7,473 nucleotides of DNA from JAUJNH01 sp038253125 (GTDB lineage Bacteria > Actinomycetota > Acidimicrobiia > Acidimicrobiales > JAUJNH01), in assembly GCA_038253125.1 (NCBI GenBank), contig JBBSHM010000112.1, positions 1 through 7,473 on the forward strand, in the 5' to 3' direction. Position 1 is the stretch's first letter. Each line of letters opens with the position of its first letter. The position numbers and the translations under genes are program-made. Below the pieces are notes generated by a model. It had not been told where the DNA came from and searched no databases. It saw nothing but the letters and a program-made list of their open reading frames with translations. Shown piece after piece: positions 1 to 6,215 of the stretch.

Positions 1-525
1 AGGGTCTCGGCGCTGCTGGCCGTCCTTCACCAGCAGGGCGCACACCTCAAGGCTGGCCGGGCTCCGGGCCCAGAGGTTCTTGCGCAGCCAGGACAGGGTG
101 AGACCGGAGTCGACGACGTCCTCGACGACGATCACGTGGCGTCCTGACAGGTCGGCGTCCAGGTCCTTCACGATGCGCACGACGCCGCTGGTCTTGGTGG
201 CGGCGCCGTAGGACGCGACAGCCATGAAGTCGAACTCGACCGGACAGGTGATGCTCCTGGCCAGGTCGGCCATGAAGAGGAACGCGCCCTTCAGCACCGC
301 GACGCATAGCAGTGCGTCGTCGCTGTGACCGGAGCCGCTGCGACCGGAGCCGCTGCGACCGGAGTGATCAGCTGAAATCCTTTCCCCGAGCGTCCGGACA
401 ACGGCCTGCAGGTCGTCCTCGGCGACCACGAGCGAGCTCAGCGCAGGATCGGCGCCCCATGGCGGCGGCACCGGCTGGCGGACCGTCCCGTCGGCGGCGG
501 GGCCCAGGTGTCGCAGCGCGTTCAC
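1..525 (-). CDS. hpt: Hypoxanthine phosphoribosyltransferase, C-terminus cut by window edge
   Basis: Cytosolic purine-salvage enzyme that joins hypoxanthine or guanine to PRPP to give IMP or GMP. The frame is open from an in-frame TGA at 541-543 to position 1, so 175 codons are visible and roughly 50 C-terminal ones are missing. The family core is clear: VLKGAFLFMADL (271-298 region), then VEFDFMAVASYG, and the PRPP-binding motif VIVVEDVVDSGLTL near 97-138. I chose the GTG at 525 because the 32 codons before the family's usual start have coding-like composition (G/C at 28/32 third, 27/32 first, 20/32 second positions). The GTG at 429 would give a more standard N-terminus (VVAEDDLQ). Neither start has a clear ribosome binding site. 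An insertion of three pentapeptides (SGRSG, SGRSG, SGHSD) lies just before the first core strand. The gene follows tilS after 212 bp, the usual actinobacterial order. Confidence 0.92.
   Translation of the reverse strand, partial: MNALRHLGPAADGTVRQPVPPPWGADPALSSLVVAEDDLQAVVRTLGERISADHSGRSGSGRSGSGHSDDALLCVAVLKGAFLFMADLARSITCPVEFDFMAVASYGAATKTSGVVRIVKDLDADLSGRHVIVVEDVVDSGLTLSWLRKNLWARSPASLEVCALLVKDGQQRRDP
321..365. repeat. Three tandem 15-bp repeats inside hpt
   Basis: Units at 321-335, 336-350 and 351-365 read cgctgtgaccggagc, cgctgcgaccggagc and cgctgcgaccggagt, so they differ by one base each. The period is a multiple of three and the hpt frame stays open, giving SGRSG-SGRSG-SGHSD on the minus strand. 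The insertion falls in the loop between the N-terminal helix (RTLGERISAD) and the first core strand (ALLCVAVLKG), where family members usually have only a few residues. Confidence 0.9.
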
Positions 526-737
526 GGGCGGCAGTCTGGCTCAACCTCGCCTGGCCGAGATAGCCGTTTAGCGCGAGCTTCGCGAAAGGGAAAGCGCCGG
601 CTCTGGCGGCGTCCGTGGCCGGAGCGGTCGCCGGCAGCAAGCTGTGGCCGCGACGCCAGCACGGCGCTGAGCCGTCCTCGAGCTGGAGTGCAGACGGGGC
701 CTGAGCCCTGGTCCTGAGGGGGGAGCCGCCGCCGCTG
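526..737. other. Gap between tilS and hpt
   Basis: I see no convincing gene on either strand; the open frames here look like chance in GC-rich DNA. On the minus strand an AT-richer patch at about 553-585 (TTTCGC, then TATCTC 19 bases later) is only a weak promoter candidate for hpt. The tilS-end hairpin reaches into the gap at 723-737. hpt may be transcribed by read-through from tilS. Confidence 0.4.
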
Positions 738-755
738 TCACGGCGGCGGCGGCTC
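723..755 (-). terminator. Strong GC hairpin at the tilS stop codon
   Basis: The arms at 723-735 (gagccgccgccgc) and 743-755 (gcggcggcggctc) pair perfectly over 13 bp around a 7-base loop. The tilS TGA (738-740) lies in the loop, and the upstream arm encodes the C-terminal EPPPP of TilS. No T-run follows on the minus strand, so it is not a classical intrinsic terminator. It could slow or partly end transcription before hpt, or protect the 3' end of a processed mRNA. Confidence 0.5.
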
Positions 756-1625
756 GAGGCGGAGGCTCTGGGAGGTCCGGGCCACCCGCCAGCCGCCGGG
801 CAGCTCACAGGCCACGGCTGCTCCACCGGCCACCCCGAGGACGCGCTCGACCGTGGCCCGGTCCGGAGGGTGGCATTCCGCGCCTCCGGGACCGTCGCCG
901 TCGCCGGCCAGCCAGCGCCGGACCGCCCGTCCCGCCAGGGGCGGAGATGCGGCGGCGAGCGCCCGGGCGTCGGTCACCTCCAGGGTGGCGGCCAGGGCGT
1001 TCAGGAGGTCCTCATCGGCCACGGCCAGCTCGGCGCTGCGCACCAGCAGCGGCACCACGTCGCGCCCGGCGACGTCGGCGAGGAGCGGCAGCACCTCGTG
1101 GCGCAGGCGGTTGCGCACGAACCGGGGGTCGGCGTTCGAGGGGTCCTCGAGCGGTTCCAGGCCGAGCCCGGTGCACAGGACATGGGTCTCGGACCGGCGC
1201 AGCCCGAGGATCGGGTGCCGGGCCCCGGGGCGCAGCGCGGCCACGCCGGCCGGACCGGCGCCCCGCAGCAGGTTCACCAGCATCGTCTCGGCCTGGTCGT
1301 CGGCGGTGTGGCCGAAGGCCGCGTCGCGCCCCAGGGCGGCGTGGCGGGCGGCCCGGGCCCGGGACTCCAGGTTGGGACCAGGGACCACCTGCACCCGCAC
1401 CGGGCGGAAGCTGGCGCCCAGGCGGGCGGCGGCTGCCGCCACCAGATCGGCTTCGGCCGCCGAACCGGCCCGCAGCCCGTGGTCGACGTGCACCGCCGTC
1501 GCCCGGCAACCGGCCTCGACGGCCAGGGCGAGCAGAGCCAGGGAGTCGGCCCCGCCGGAGACCCCGCAGGTCAGCGGCGTCCCCCCGGGGGGGAACGTGC
1601 ACCGGGCGAGGAGGCCGGCGCTCAG
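738..1625 (-). CDS. tilS: tRNA(Ile)-lysidine synthetase TilS
   Basis: Cytosolic enzyme that uses ATP and lysine to turn C34 of the tRNA-Ile2 anticodon into lysidine, so that the tRNA reads AUA; normally essential. About 295 residues. The N-type ATP pyrophosphatase P-loop SGGADS is at 23-28, followed by HVDHGLR (46-52), GHTADDQAET (105-114) and the family block DPSNADPRF...RNRLRHEVLPLL (161-182). A shorter, less conserved C-terminal part follows, as in compact actinobacterial TilS. The start is unusual: no ATG, GTG or TTG lies in frame between the P-loop and a TTG at 1824-1826, which is deep inside the response regulator gene. I therefore take the CTG at 1623-1625, which overlaps the upstream TGA as CTGA and suggests translational coupling. 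The function is secure; the start is not. Confidence 0.94.
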   Translation of the reverse strand: MSAGLLARCTFPPGGTPLTCGVSGGADSLALLALAVEAGCRATAVHVDHGLRAGSAAEADLVAAAAARLGASFRPVRVQVVPGPNLESRARAARHAALGRDAAFGHTADDQAETMLVNLLRGAGPAGVAALRPGARHPILGLRRSETHVLCTGLGLEPLEDPSNADPRFVRNRLRHEVLPLLADVAGRDVVPLLVRSAELAVADEDLLNALAATLEVTDARALAAASPPLAGRAVRRWLAGDGDGPGGAECHPPDRATVERVLGVAGGAAVACELPGGWRVARTSQSLRLEPPPP

Positions 1626-2434
1626 CCGGCGCGCTCGCGGGCCAGGGCCACCAGCTCGTGCACCGATGCCACGTGCAGCTTGGCGGCGATCCGGCGCAGG
1701 CTGGCGTAGACGTTGGAGCGGCTGACGCCGAGTGACGCCGACGCCACCCGGACGGTCGGGTGACCTCCGACGGCCTCGAGGATCTCCAGCTGCTTGGGCG
1801 ACAGGCGGATCAGGTCGAGGTCCCAAGCCGCCGTCGCCGACCGGGCGGCCGCCGCCATTGGCGACCGGTCAGATGACAGGTCTGACGAGCGGTCGCTTAC
1901 GGCCCGGTGCCCGTCAGGCCGGCGTTCCAGGCGGGAGAACCGGAGGTGGCTGTCATCGCCCGCCGGGGCCACCACGCAGTCGGCTTCGCTCTCACCCCTC
2001 TCCAGGCGGACGAGGCGCTGCAGCGCCGAGGTCTGGGCGGCCAGGCGGGCCTCGGACTCGTCGGCCTCGATGGCGTCGGCCACTGTCCGTCCGAGCACCC
2101 CGATGTCCACCGGCTTGGTGAGGTAGCGCAGCGCTCCCTCGATGCCGCCCCGGATCCGGTCGAGCTCGCTGGTCCTGGCCGTGAGCAGGACGACGGGGGT
2201 GGCGGCAACGTCGGGGTCCGGATCGCTCTTCAGGCGGCGCAGCACCTCCCACCCGTCGATCCTCGGCATCATCAGGTCGAGCACCACCAGATCCGGCCGC
2301 AGGCCGTCGGCCACGGCGTCCAGCGCCTCAGCCCCGTCGCCGGCCACCTCGACGTCGTGGCCGTCGAGCTCCAGGTTGAGCCGCAAGAGCTCGCGGATGT
2401 CCGGTTCGTCATCGACGACGAACACAAGCGCCAT
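1622..2434 (-). CDS. Response regulator: receiver domain plus LuxR-type HTH
   Basis: Predicted cytosolic two-component regulator of 270 residues. The N-terminal receiver domain (about 1-118) has all key residues: acidic pair D8-D9, phospho-acceptor D53 in LVVLDLMMP, T85 in VVLLTAR and K107 in YLTKP. A low-complexity linker rich in Ser, Asp and Arg follows, and the last 65 residues (206-270, LSPKQLEILEAVGG...GVSRSNVYASLRRIAAKL) look like a LuxR/GerE helix-turn-helix. I chose the ATG at 2432-2434, 5 bp after the metalloprotease stop. A TTG at 2443 overlapping that stop (TTGA) would add three residues. No Shine-Dalgarno sequence is visible. No histidine kinase is encoded in the window, so its partner and targets are unknown. 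Its end overlaps the proposed tilS start. Confidence 0.9.
   Translation of the reverse strand: MALVFVVDDEPDIRELLRLNLELDGHDVEVAGDGAEALDAVADGLRPDLVVLDLMMPRIDGWEVLRRLKSDPDPDVAATPVVLLTARTSELDRIRGGIEGALRYLTKPVDIGVLGRTVADAIEADESEARLAAQTSALQRLVRLERGESEADCVVAPAGDDSHLRFSRLERRPDGHRAVSDRSSDLSSDRSPMAAAARSATAAWDLDLIRLSPKQLEILEAVGGHPTVRVASASLGVSRSNVYASLRRIAAKLHVASVHELVALARERAG
1861..1896. repeat. Inverted repeat in the response regulator linker
   Basis: The arms gcgaccg-gtcaga (1861-1873) and tctgac-gag-cggtcgc (1881-1896) give 13 base pairs with a three-base bulge and a 7-base loop. On the minus strand the segment encodes a Ser-Asp-Arg-rich stretch (SDRSSDLSSDRS) between the receiver and HTH domains. It is less GC-rich than its surroundings and could fold in the mRNA. 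Confidence 0.6.
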
Positions 2435-2439
2435 GACGG

Positions 2440-3537
2440 TCAAAGGCTAGAGGAGGTGGGCGCGCTGGCCGCCATGCGGGCGACCCAACGGGCCGGATCA
2501 GCCACTTCGTCCAGGTTCGGGAGGTGCTCGGGCCGCTCCCACACCCGGGCCAGGATCTCCGGCCCGCCGTCGGCTTCCACCGCTTCGATGAACCGCTCAC
2601 CGGCCTCGTACTGGGCCAGCTTGGCCTCGAATCCCACCGCCTGCAGCACCAGCTTCAGCACCGGGTTGGCCTGCTGGCGTCGCTGGCGCAGCACCCGGCC
2701 GAACCGCTCGGCCGACGGGATGAGGGCGGCCCCGGCCCGGTCCATGGTGGTGTCGCCGTGGCCTTCGAGGAGGCTCATCAGGCCGTTGAGCCTCGAGAGC
2801 ACAGCCCGCTGGGCGGGGGTGGCGAGCAGCGCCGGCAGGCCTCCCTCGGCCAGCGGGTTTCGGCCGTGGCCGACCTCGTCGGCCACGCGGCGCAAGGCAT
2901 CGGCCAGGCGCTTGCGGTCCATGTCCGCCACCCCGAGCACCTCCTCGACCAGGCCCAGGTAGTGCTGGCGCAGCCAGGGCACACCGGTGAACTGGGCTCG
3001 GTGGGTCACCTCGTGGAGCGCCAGCCACAGCCGGAACTCCCGAGGCGGGAAGGAGTAGCGCTTCTCCAGGGCCAGGATGTTCGGCCCGACGTAGTACACC
3101 AGGTCCTGCTGCTCGGGCTGCTCGTCCTCCAGGACGAGCAGGTCGTACTGGCCGAGGACCCGGGTGCTCATGAAGCCGAGGAGCGCACCGACCTGGGCAC
3201 CGGTGATCGCCCTGCCCACCGGGGCGGCGCGTCCCGACATCGCTGAGCTGGAGAGCTTCGAGGCGAACCGGTCGACCACCGGGCGCAGCAGGCGCTGGAA
3301 GCTGGCCACGTTGGCGGTTACCCAGCCGGCCCGGTCGACGACCTTGGCCCGGGCCGGGCCGGCGGCTGAGACCAGTCCGGTGGTCTCGGTGACCAGGTGC
3401 TCGGCCTCGGCCGTGAGCTCGTCGAAGTCACGGTGCAGCGAGGCGTAGTGGTAGCTGTCCTGCAGCGGCTCCCGTCCGGCCACACGGGCGGCGACGCGCT
3501 CGGCCACATCCCACCCGATGGGCGAGGGGGCGGCCAC
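2440..3537 (-). CDS. Zincin_2 (DUF2342) family zinc metalloprotease
   Basis: Predicted zinc-dependent hydrolase of 365 residues, of the family sometimes labelled coenzyme F420 biosynthesis-associated; substrate and true role are unknown. The zinc signature HEVTH is at 175-179 (WLALHEVTHRAQFTGVPW). EGH at 258-260 in LMSLLEGHGDTTMD is a likely third-ligand site (my inference). The family N-terminus IGWDVAERVAARVAG and the block GAQVGALLGFMSTRVLGQYD (113-132) are present. No signal peptide or membrane segment is seen. I chose the GTG at 3535-3537 because it lies 2 bp after the preceding stop and gives a family-like N-terminus; an upstream start at 3651 would run through the membrane-protein gene. 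In Mycobacterium tuberculosis the homologue Rv3626c also precedes tilS and hpt. Confidence 0.92.
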   Translation of the reverse strand: MAAPSPIGWDVAERVAARVAGREPLQDSYHYASLHRDFDELTAEAEHLVTETTGLVSAAGPARAKVVDRAGWVTANVASFQRLLRPVVDRFASKLSSSAMSGRAAPVGRAITGAQVGALLGFMSTRVLGQYDLLVLEDEQPEQQDLVYYVGPNILALEKRYSFPPREFRLWLALHEVTHRAQFTGVPWLRQHYLGLVEEVLGVADMDRKRLADALRRVADEVGHGRNPLAEGGLPALLATPAQRAVLSRLNGLMSLLEGHGDTTMDRAGAALIPSAERFGRVLRQRRQQANPVLKLVLQAVGFEAKLAQYEAGERFIEAVEADGGPEILARVWERPEHLPNLDEVADPARWVARMAASAPTSSSL

Positions 3538-3539
3538 GT

Positions 3540-3692
3540 CTACTTCCGCGGGTACTTCTGGGACTGCACCTTCACCAGGTAGCCGATGATCGTCCTCAGG
3601 ACCAGGAGCACCCCCGGAACCAGGAGGAACCAGGAGATCCAGTAGGTCCACACCTTCGCGAACAGCAGCGGGGCGAAGATCAGCGGGGCCAT
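3540..3692 (-). CDS. Small hydrophobic membrane protein, unknown function
   Basis: Fifty residues from the ATG at 3690-3692. Residues 2-12 and roughly 15-40 are very hydrophobic (LIFAPLLF, then WTYWISWFLLVPGVLLVL), broken by K13 and R33, and end in a basic tail (KVQSQKYPRK). This suggests one or two membrane helices. It has no cysteines or known motif. A TTG at 3729-3731 would add 13 residues, and no ribosome binding site distinguishes the two. The stop is 2 bp before the metalloprotease GTG and the gene follows the Cys/His protein by 42 bp, so co-expression is likely. Tight spacing and clear membrane character argue that it is real; I do not recognise a named family. Confidence 0.65.
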   Translation of the reverse strand: MAPLIFAPLLFAKVWTYWISWFLLVPGVLLVLRTIIGYLVKVQSQKYPRK

Positions 3693-3734
3693 GAGCGGCG
3701 AGACTAGGGCTGGCCCCGTGGACCCACGCAATCG

Positions 3735-3929
3735 CTAGGAGGCGATCTTGCGCCCGCGCGTGCGGGGCACGCTCATCGGCTCGTGCAACGAGCAGTAAGA
3801 GCCCGGGTTGTACATGGAAAGGCGGGCTTGGCAGTCCTGCTCGTTGCAGGTGCGGCCCTTGGAAAAGGCCTTGCTGGCCCGCTCGGAGCCGCCGTTGAAG
3901 GGCTCTCCGCTCACGGAAGGTGCGCTCAT
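3735..3929 (-). CDS. 64-aa Cys/His protein, probable zinc-binding, after rsrA
   Basis: Small predicted cytosolic protein. It has a C-x4-C-x12-C-x2-H pattern at C28, C33, C46 and H49 (TCNEQDC, ARLSMYNPGSYCSLHE), with basic flanks including a C-terminal PRTRGRK. The arrangement resembles a small zinc finger of a kind I have seen in actinobacterial and phage proteins (CxxxxC-x-xRLSxYN...CxxH). Zinc or nucleic-acid binding is inference. The ATG at 3927-3929 overlaps the anti-sigma stop as ATGA, which points to translational coupling and decides the start; the frame is open further upstream to 4037, but that would lie inside the anti-sigma gene. Being coupled to a redox-sensing anti-sigma factor, its cysteines may also be redox-active. 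Confidence 0.75.
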   Translation of the reverse strand: MSAPSVSGEPFNGGSERASKAFSKGRTCNEQDCQARLSMYNPGSYCSLHEPMSVPRTRGRKIAS

Positions 3930-4246
3930 GCCGATGGAAACCTGACCCCGTCGCCCTTTGTTCCCGGCGCCGCCGCCTCGGAGGCGAGAAGGTCCTTGAT
4001 CCGCAGGCGCAGCTCGTCGGGCACCTGCTCGCGGCACCGGTGCCTGATCAGCTCGCGCAGCTCGACCTCGAACTCAAAGGCCTCGAGGCAGTGGTGGCAG
4101 GCGTCGAGGTGGTACTCGATCAGGAGCTTGCGCTCCGGGGTGAGCTCGCCGTCGAGGAAGTGGTACAGCACGTGCACGGCCTCGGAGCAGTTCACTCCGA
4201 CCGTCGGCGGCCTGGCCGGGTCCTCGTCGTGGTCCATGTGGTCCAT
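3926..4246 (-). CDS. rsrA: RsrA-like zinc anti-sigma factor (mycothiol system type)
   Basis: Cytosolic anti-sigma protein of 106 residues. It is predicted to bind the adjacent SigR-like factor when reduced and to release it when its cysteines form disulfides. The ZAS signature H-x3-C-x2-C is at H46, C50 and C53 (YHLDACHHCLEAF). C20 (VNCSEAVHVLYHFLDGEL) matches the upstream cysteine of Streptomyces RsrA, where the trigger disulfide joins the first and last of these (C20-C53 here, by analogy). C71 in RHRCREQVP is a further family cysteine. The start is ATG at 4244-4246 with AAGGA six bases upstream; a second ATG at 4237 is possible. The gene lies 45 bp after the sigma gene and overlaps the next gene by ATGA. 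Confidence 0.92.
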   Translation of the reverse strand: MDHMDHDEDPARPPTVGVNCSEAVHVLYHFLDGELTPERKLLIEYHLDACHHCLEAFEFEVELRELIRHRCREQVPDELRLRIKDLLASEAAAPGTKGDGVRFPSA

Positions 4247-4291
4247 GTCGGTCCTTGGGTTCCTCGGGTCGGATGGCGCTTCGACCCTGGG

Positions 4292-4870
4292 TCAGGGCTG
4301 GGCTACGGGCTGGTCAACCAGGCGTCGCTGGCGGCCAAACTCGAACAACGACTTCTGGAGCGCCCTTCTTCCCCGATGGAGCCGTGACATGACGGTTCCG
4401 ATCGGGACGTCGAGGATCTCGGCGATCTCCTTGTACTGGAAGCCCTCGACGTCGGCCAGCAGCACAGCCATGCGGAACTGCTCGGGGAGGGCCTCGAGCG
4501 CCGACTTCACCTCGGTCTCGGTGAAGGTGTCGAGGACCTCGTCCTCGGCGCTGCGACCGGCCTTGGCGGCCTCGAGGGCGCCGAGGCGCCGGTACAGGTA
4601 CAGGTCCTCGACGTCGTCGAGGTCGCTCTCGTCGGGTCGGCGCTTCTTGGCCCTGTAGATGTTGATGAAGGTGTTGGTCAGGATCCGGTAGAGCCAGGCC
4701 CGCAGGTTCGTGCCCGCCTGGAAGCCGCCAAAGGCGCGGTACGCCTTCAGGTAGGTCTCCTGCACCAGGTCCTCGGCGTCGGACTTGTTCCGGGTCATCC
4801 GCATGGCGGCGGCGTACAGCGACGGCATGTACTCCATCGCCTGGTCGGCAAAACTTGCCTGATCCGCCAT
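4292..4870 (-). CDS. sigR: SigR/SigH-type ECF RNA polymerase sigma factor
   Basis: Alternative sigma factor of 192 residues, of the actinobacterial SigR (Streptomyces) / SigH (Mycobacterium) group that turns on thiol-oxidative and heat-stress genes. Region 2 runs from about 13 to 75, with DAEDLVQETYLKAY (31-44) and TNLRAWLYRILTNTFIN (54-70). Region 4 is at about 118-161, with QYKEIAEILDVPIGTVMSRL forming the HTH. The linker (ESDLDDVEDLYLYRRLGALE) is longer than in mycobacterial SigH. I chose the ATG at 4868-4870, which leaves a short family-like N-terminus; an in-frame ATG at 4888 adds six residues, and neither has a strong ribosome binding site. Its RsrA-like partner follows directly. It lies 71 bp after the group-2 sigma gene, so two sigma genes stand in tandem. 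Confidence 0.94.
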   Translation of the reverse strand: MADQASFADQAMEYMPSLYAAAMRMTRNKSDAEDLVQETYLKAYRAFGGFQAGTNLRAWLYRILTNTFINIYRAKKRRPDESDLDDVEDLYLYRRLGALEAAKAGRSAEDEVLDTFTETEVKSALEALPEQFRMAVLLADVEGFQYKEIAEILDVPIGTVMSRLHRGRRALQKSLFEFGRQRRLVDQPVAQP

Positions 4871-4894
4871 GGCCAGGAGCCTACGCATCCTGGG

Positions 4895-4919
4895 CCGCCG
4901 CCAAACCCCGCGGCGGCGG
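4895..4919. terminator. GC hairpin between the two sigma genes
   Basis: An 8-bp perfect stem (ccgccgcc at 4895-4902, ggcggcgg at 4912-4919) with a 9-base loop lies in the 71-bp gap between the group-2 sigma stop and the ECF sigma start. There is no T-run on the minus-strand side. It may weaken read-through between the two genes or be a chance product of GC-rich repeats. Confidence 0.3.
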
Positions 4920-4941
4920 TGCCGGCCGTTCCGTGGGCGGG

Positions 4942-5898
<957 letters not shown>

Positions 5899-5914
5899 TC
5901 GTCCTCGTCTCTGT

Positions 5915-5949
5915 TTGGCGACAGTGCTTGGCGACAGTGCTTGGCGACA
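5915..5949. repeat. Tandem 13-bp direct repeats upstream of the sigma gene
   Basis: Two identical copies of ttggcgacagtgc (5915-5927 and 5928-5940) are followed by a partial third (ttggcgaca, 5941-5949). On the minus strand they read GCACTGTCGCCAA and end 17 bp before the GTG start, in the untranslated leader or promoter. The period of 13 is close to, but not equal to, one helical turn. They may be protein-binding iterons or a slippage product. Confidence 0.85.
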
Positions 5950-5957
5950 CTTTGATT

Positions 5958-5971
5958 GCGGGCGCGCCCGC
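5958..5971. repeat. 14-bp perfect palindrome in the sigma leader
   Basis: The sequence gcgggcgcgcccgc is self-complementary over its whole length and lies 9 bp from the 13-bp repeats, 60-73 bp upstream of the sigma start. It could be an operator, but pure G/C palindromes are not rare in such DNA. Confidence 0.45.
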
Positions 5972-6165
5972 CGAGCTTCCAAGGCGGGAACAGCCCACCA
6001 TAGCCGCTCTGGCCGGGCGAGCCAGCCACTTCGGCCGCGGCAAGGCCGACGCCGCCGCAAGCCGACCGGGCCGAGCGGCCGGATCTGGTCCCACGACAGC
6101 GCGACGCAAGGCGCCGTGGCGACACCCTAGGCCGCGCCCGCCGCTCTCCGTGGGTCAAGCCAGGA

Positions 6166-6184
6166 TCCGGGCTCTGACCCCGGA
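6166..6184 (-). terminator. Short hairpin after the ATP-binding gene
   Basis: The arms tccggg (6166-6171) and cccgga (6179-6184) form a 6-bp stem with a 7-base loop, 32 bp after the ATP-binding gene stop. No T-run follows on the minus strand. It is at best a weak terminator candidate. Confidence 0.25.
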
Positions 6185-6215
6185 ACGGGCGGTCCCAGCA
6201 ACGGTCGGTTGCCGC

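Larger units (their letters stand above)
5899..6215. other. 317-bp leader between ATP-binding gene and group-2 sigma gene
   Basis: I find no credible gene here. From the sigma side it holds the GAGG ribosome binding site (about 5905-5908), the tandem 13-bp repeats (5915-5949), a 14-bp palindrome (5958-5971) and GC-rich unassigned DNA. On the minus strand a TTGGAA element at 5976-5981 lies upstream of the palindrome, but no good -10 follows at normal spacing. The core tggcgacac of the repeats recurs at 6117-6125. Near the ATP-binding gene is a small hairpin at 6166-6184. The sigma promoter is probably within this stretch. Confidence 0.5.

Noticed and set aside
368..826. A 152-codon minus-strand frame across the tilS end and hpt start.
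   Set aside because: It overlaps two well-supported genes in another frame and has no family features.
853..1735. Long plus-strand open frames opposite tilS.
   Set aside because: They are Arg/Ala/Gly/Pro-rich mirror frames, as expected in GC-rich DNA, and the minus strand encodes clear TilS motifs.
1907..3246. Long plus-strand open frames opposite the response regulator and metalloprotease.
   Set aside because: They have no recognisable motif, and the minus strand carries the receiver residues and HEVTH zinc site.
3738..4037. A longer start for the 64-aa Cys/His protein, at 4037.
   Set aside because: The extra segment lies within the anti-sigma coding region and is Arg/Gly-rich; the ATG at 3929 overlapping the anti-sigma stop fits better.
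4904..4932. GGAAC ... GTT on the minus strand upstream of the ECF sigma gene, similar to a SigR-type autoregulatory promoter.
   Set aside because: The spacer is 21 bp against the expected 16-19 and no other support was found.
5899..6060. An upstream extension of the group-2 sigma factor to 6060.
   Set aside because: It crosses the 13-bp repeats, has no sigma homology and ignores the well-placed GAGG before the GTG at 5898.
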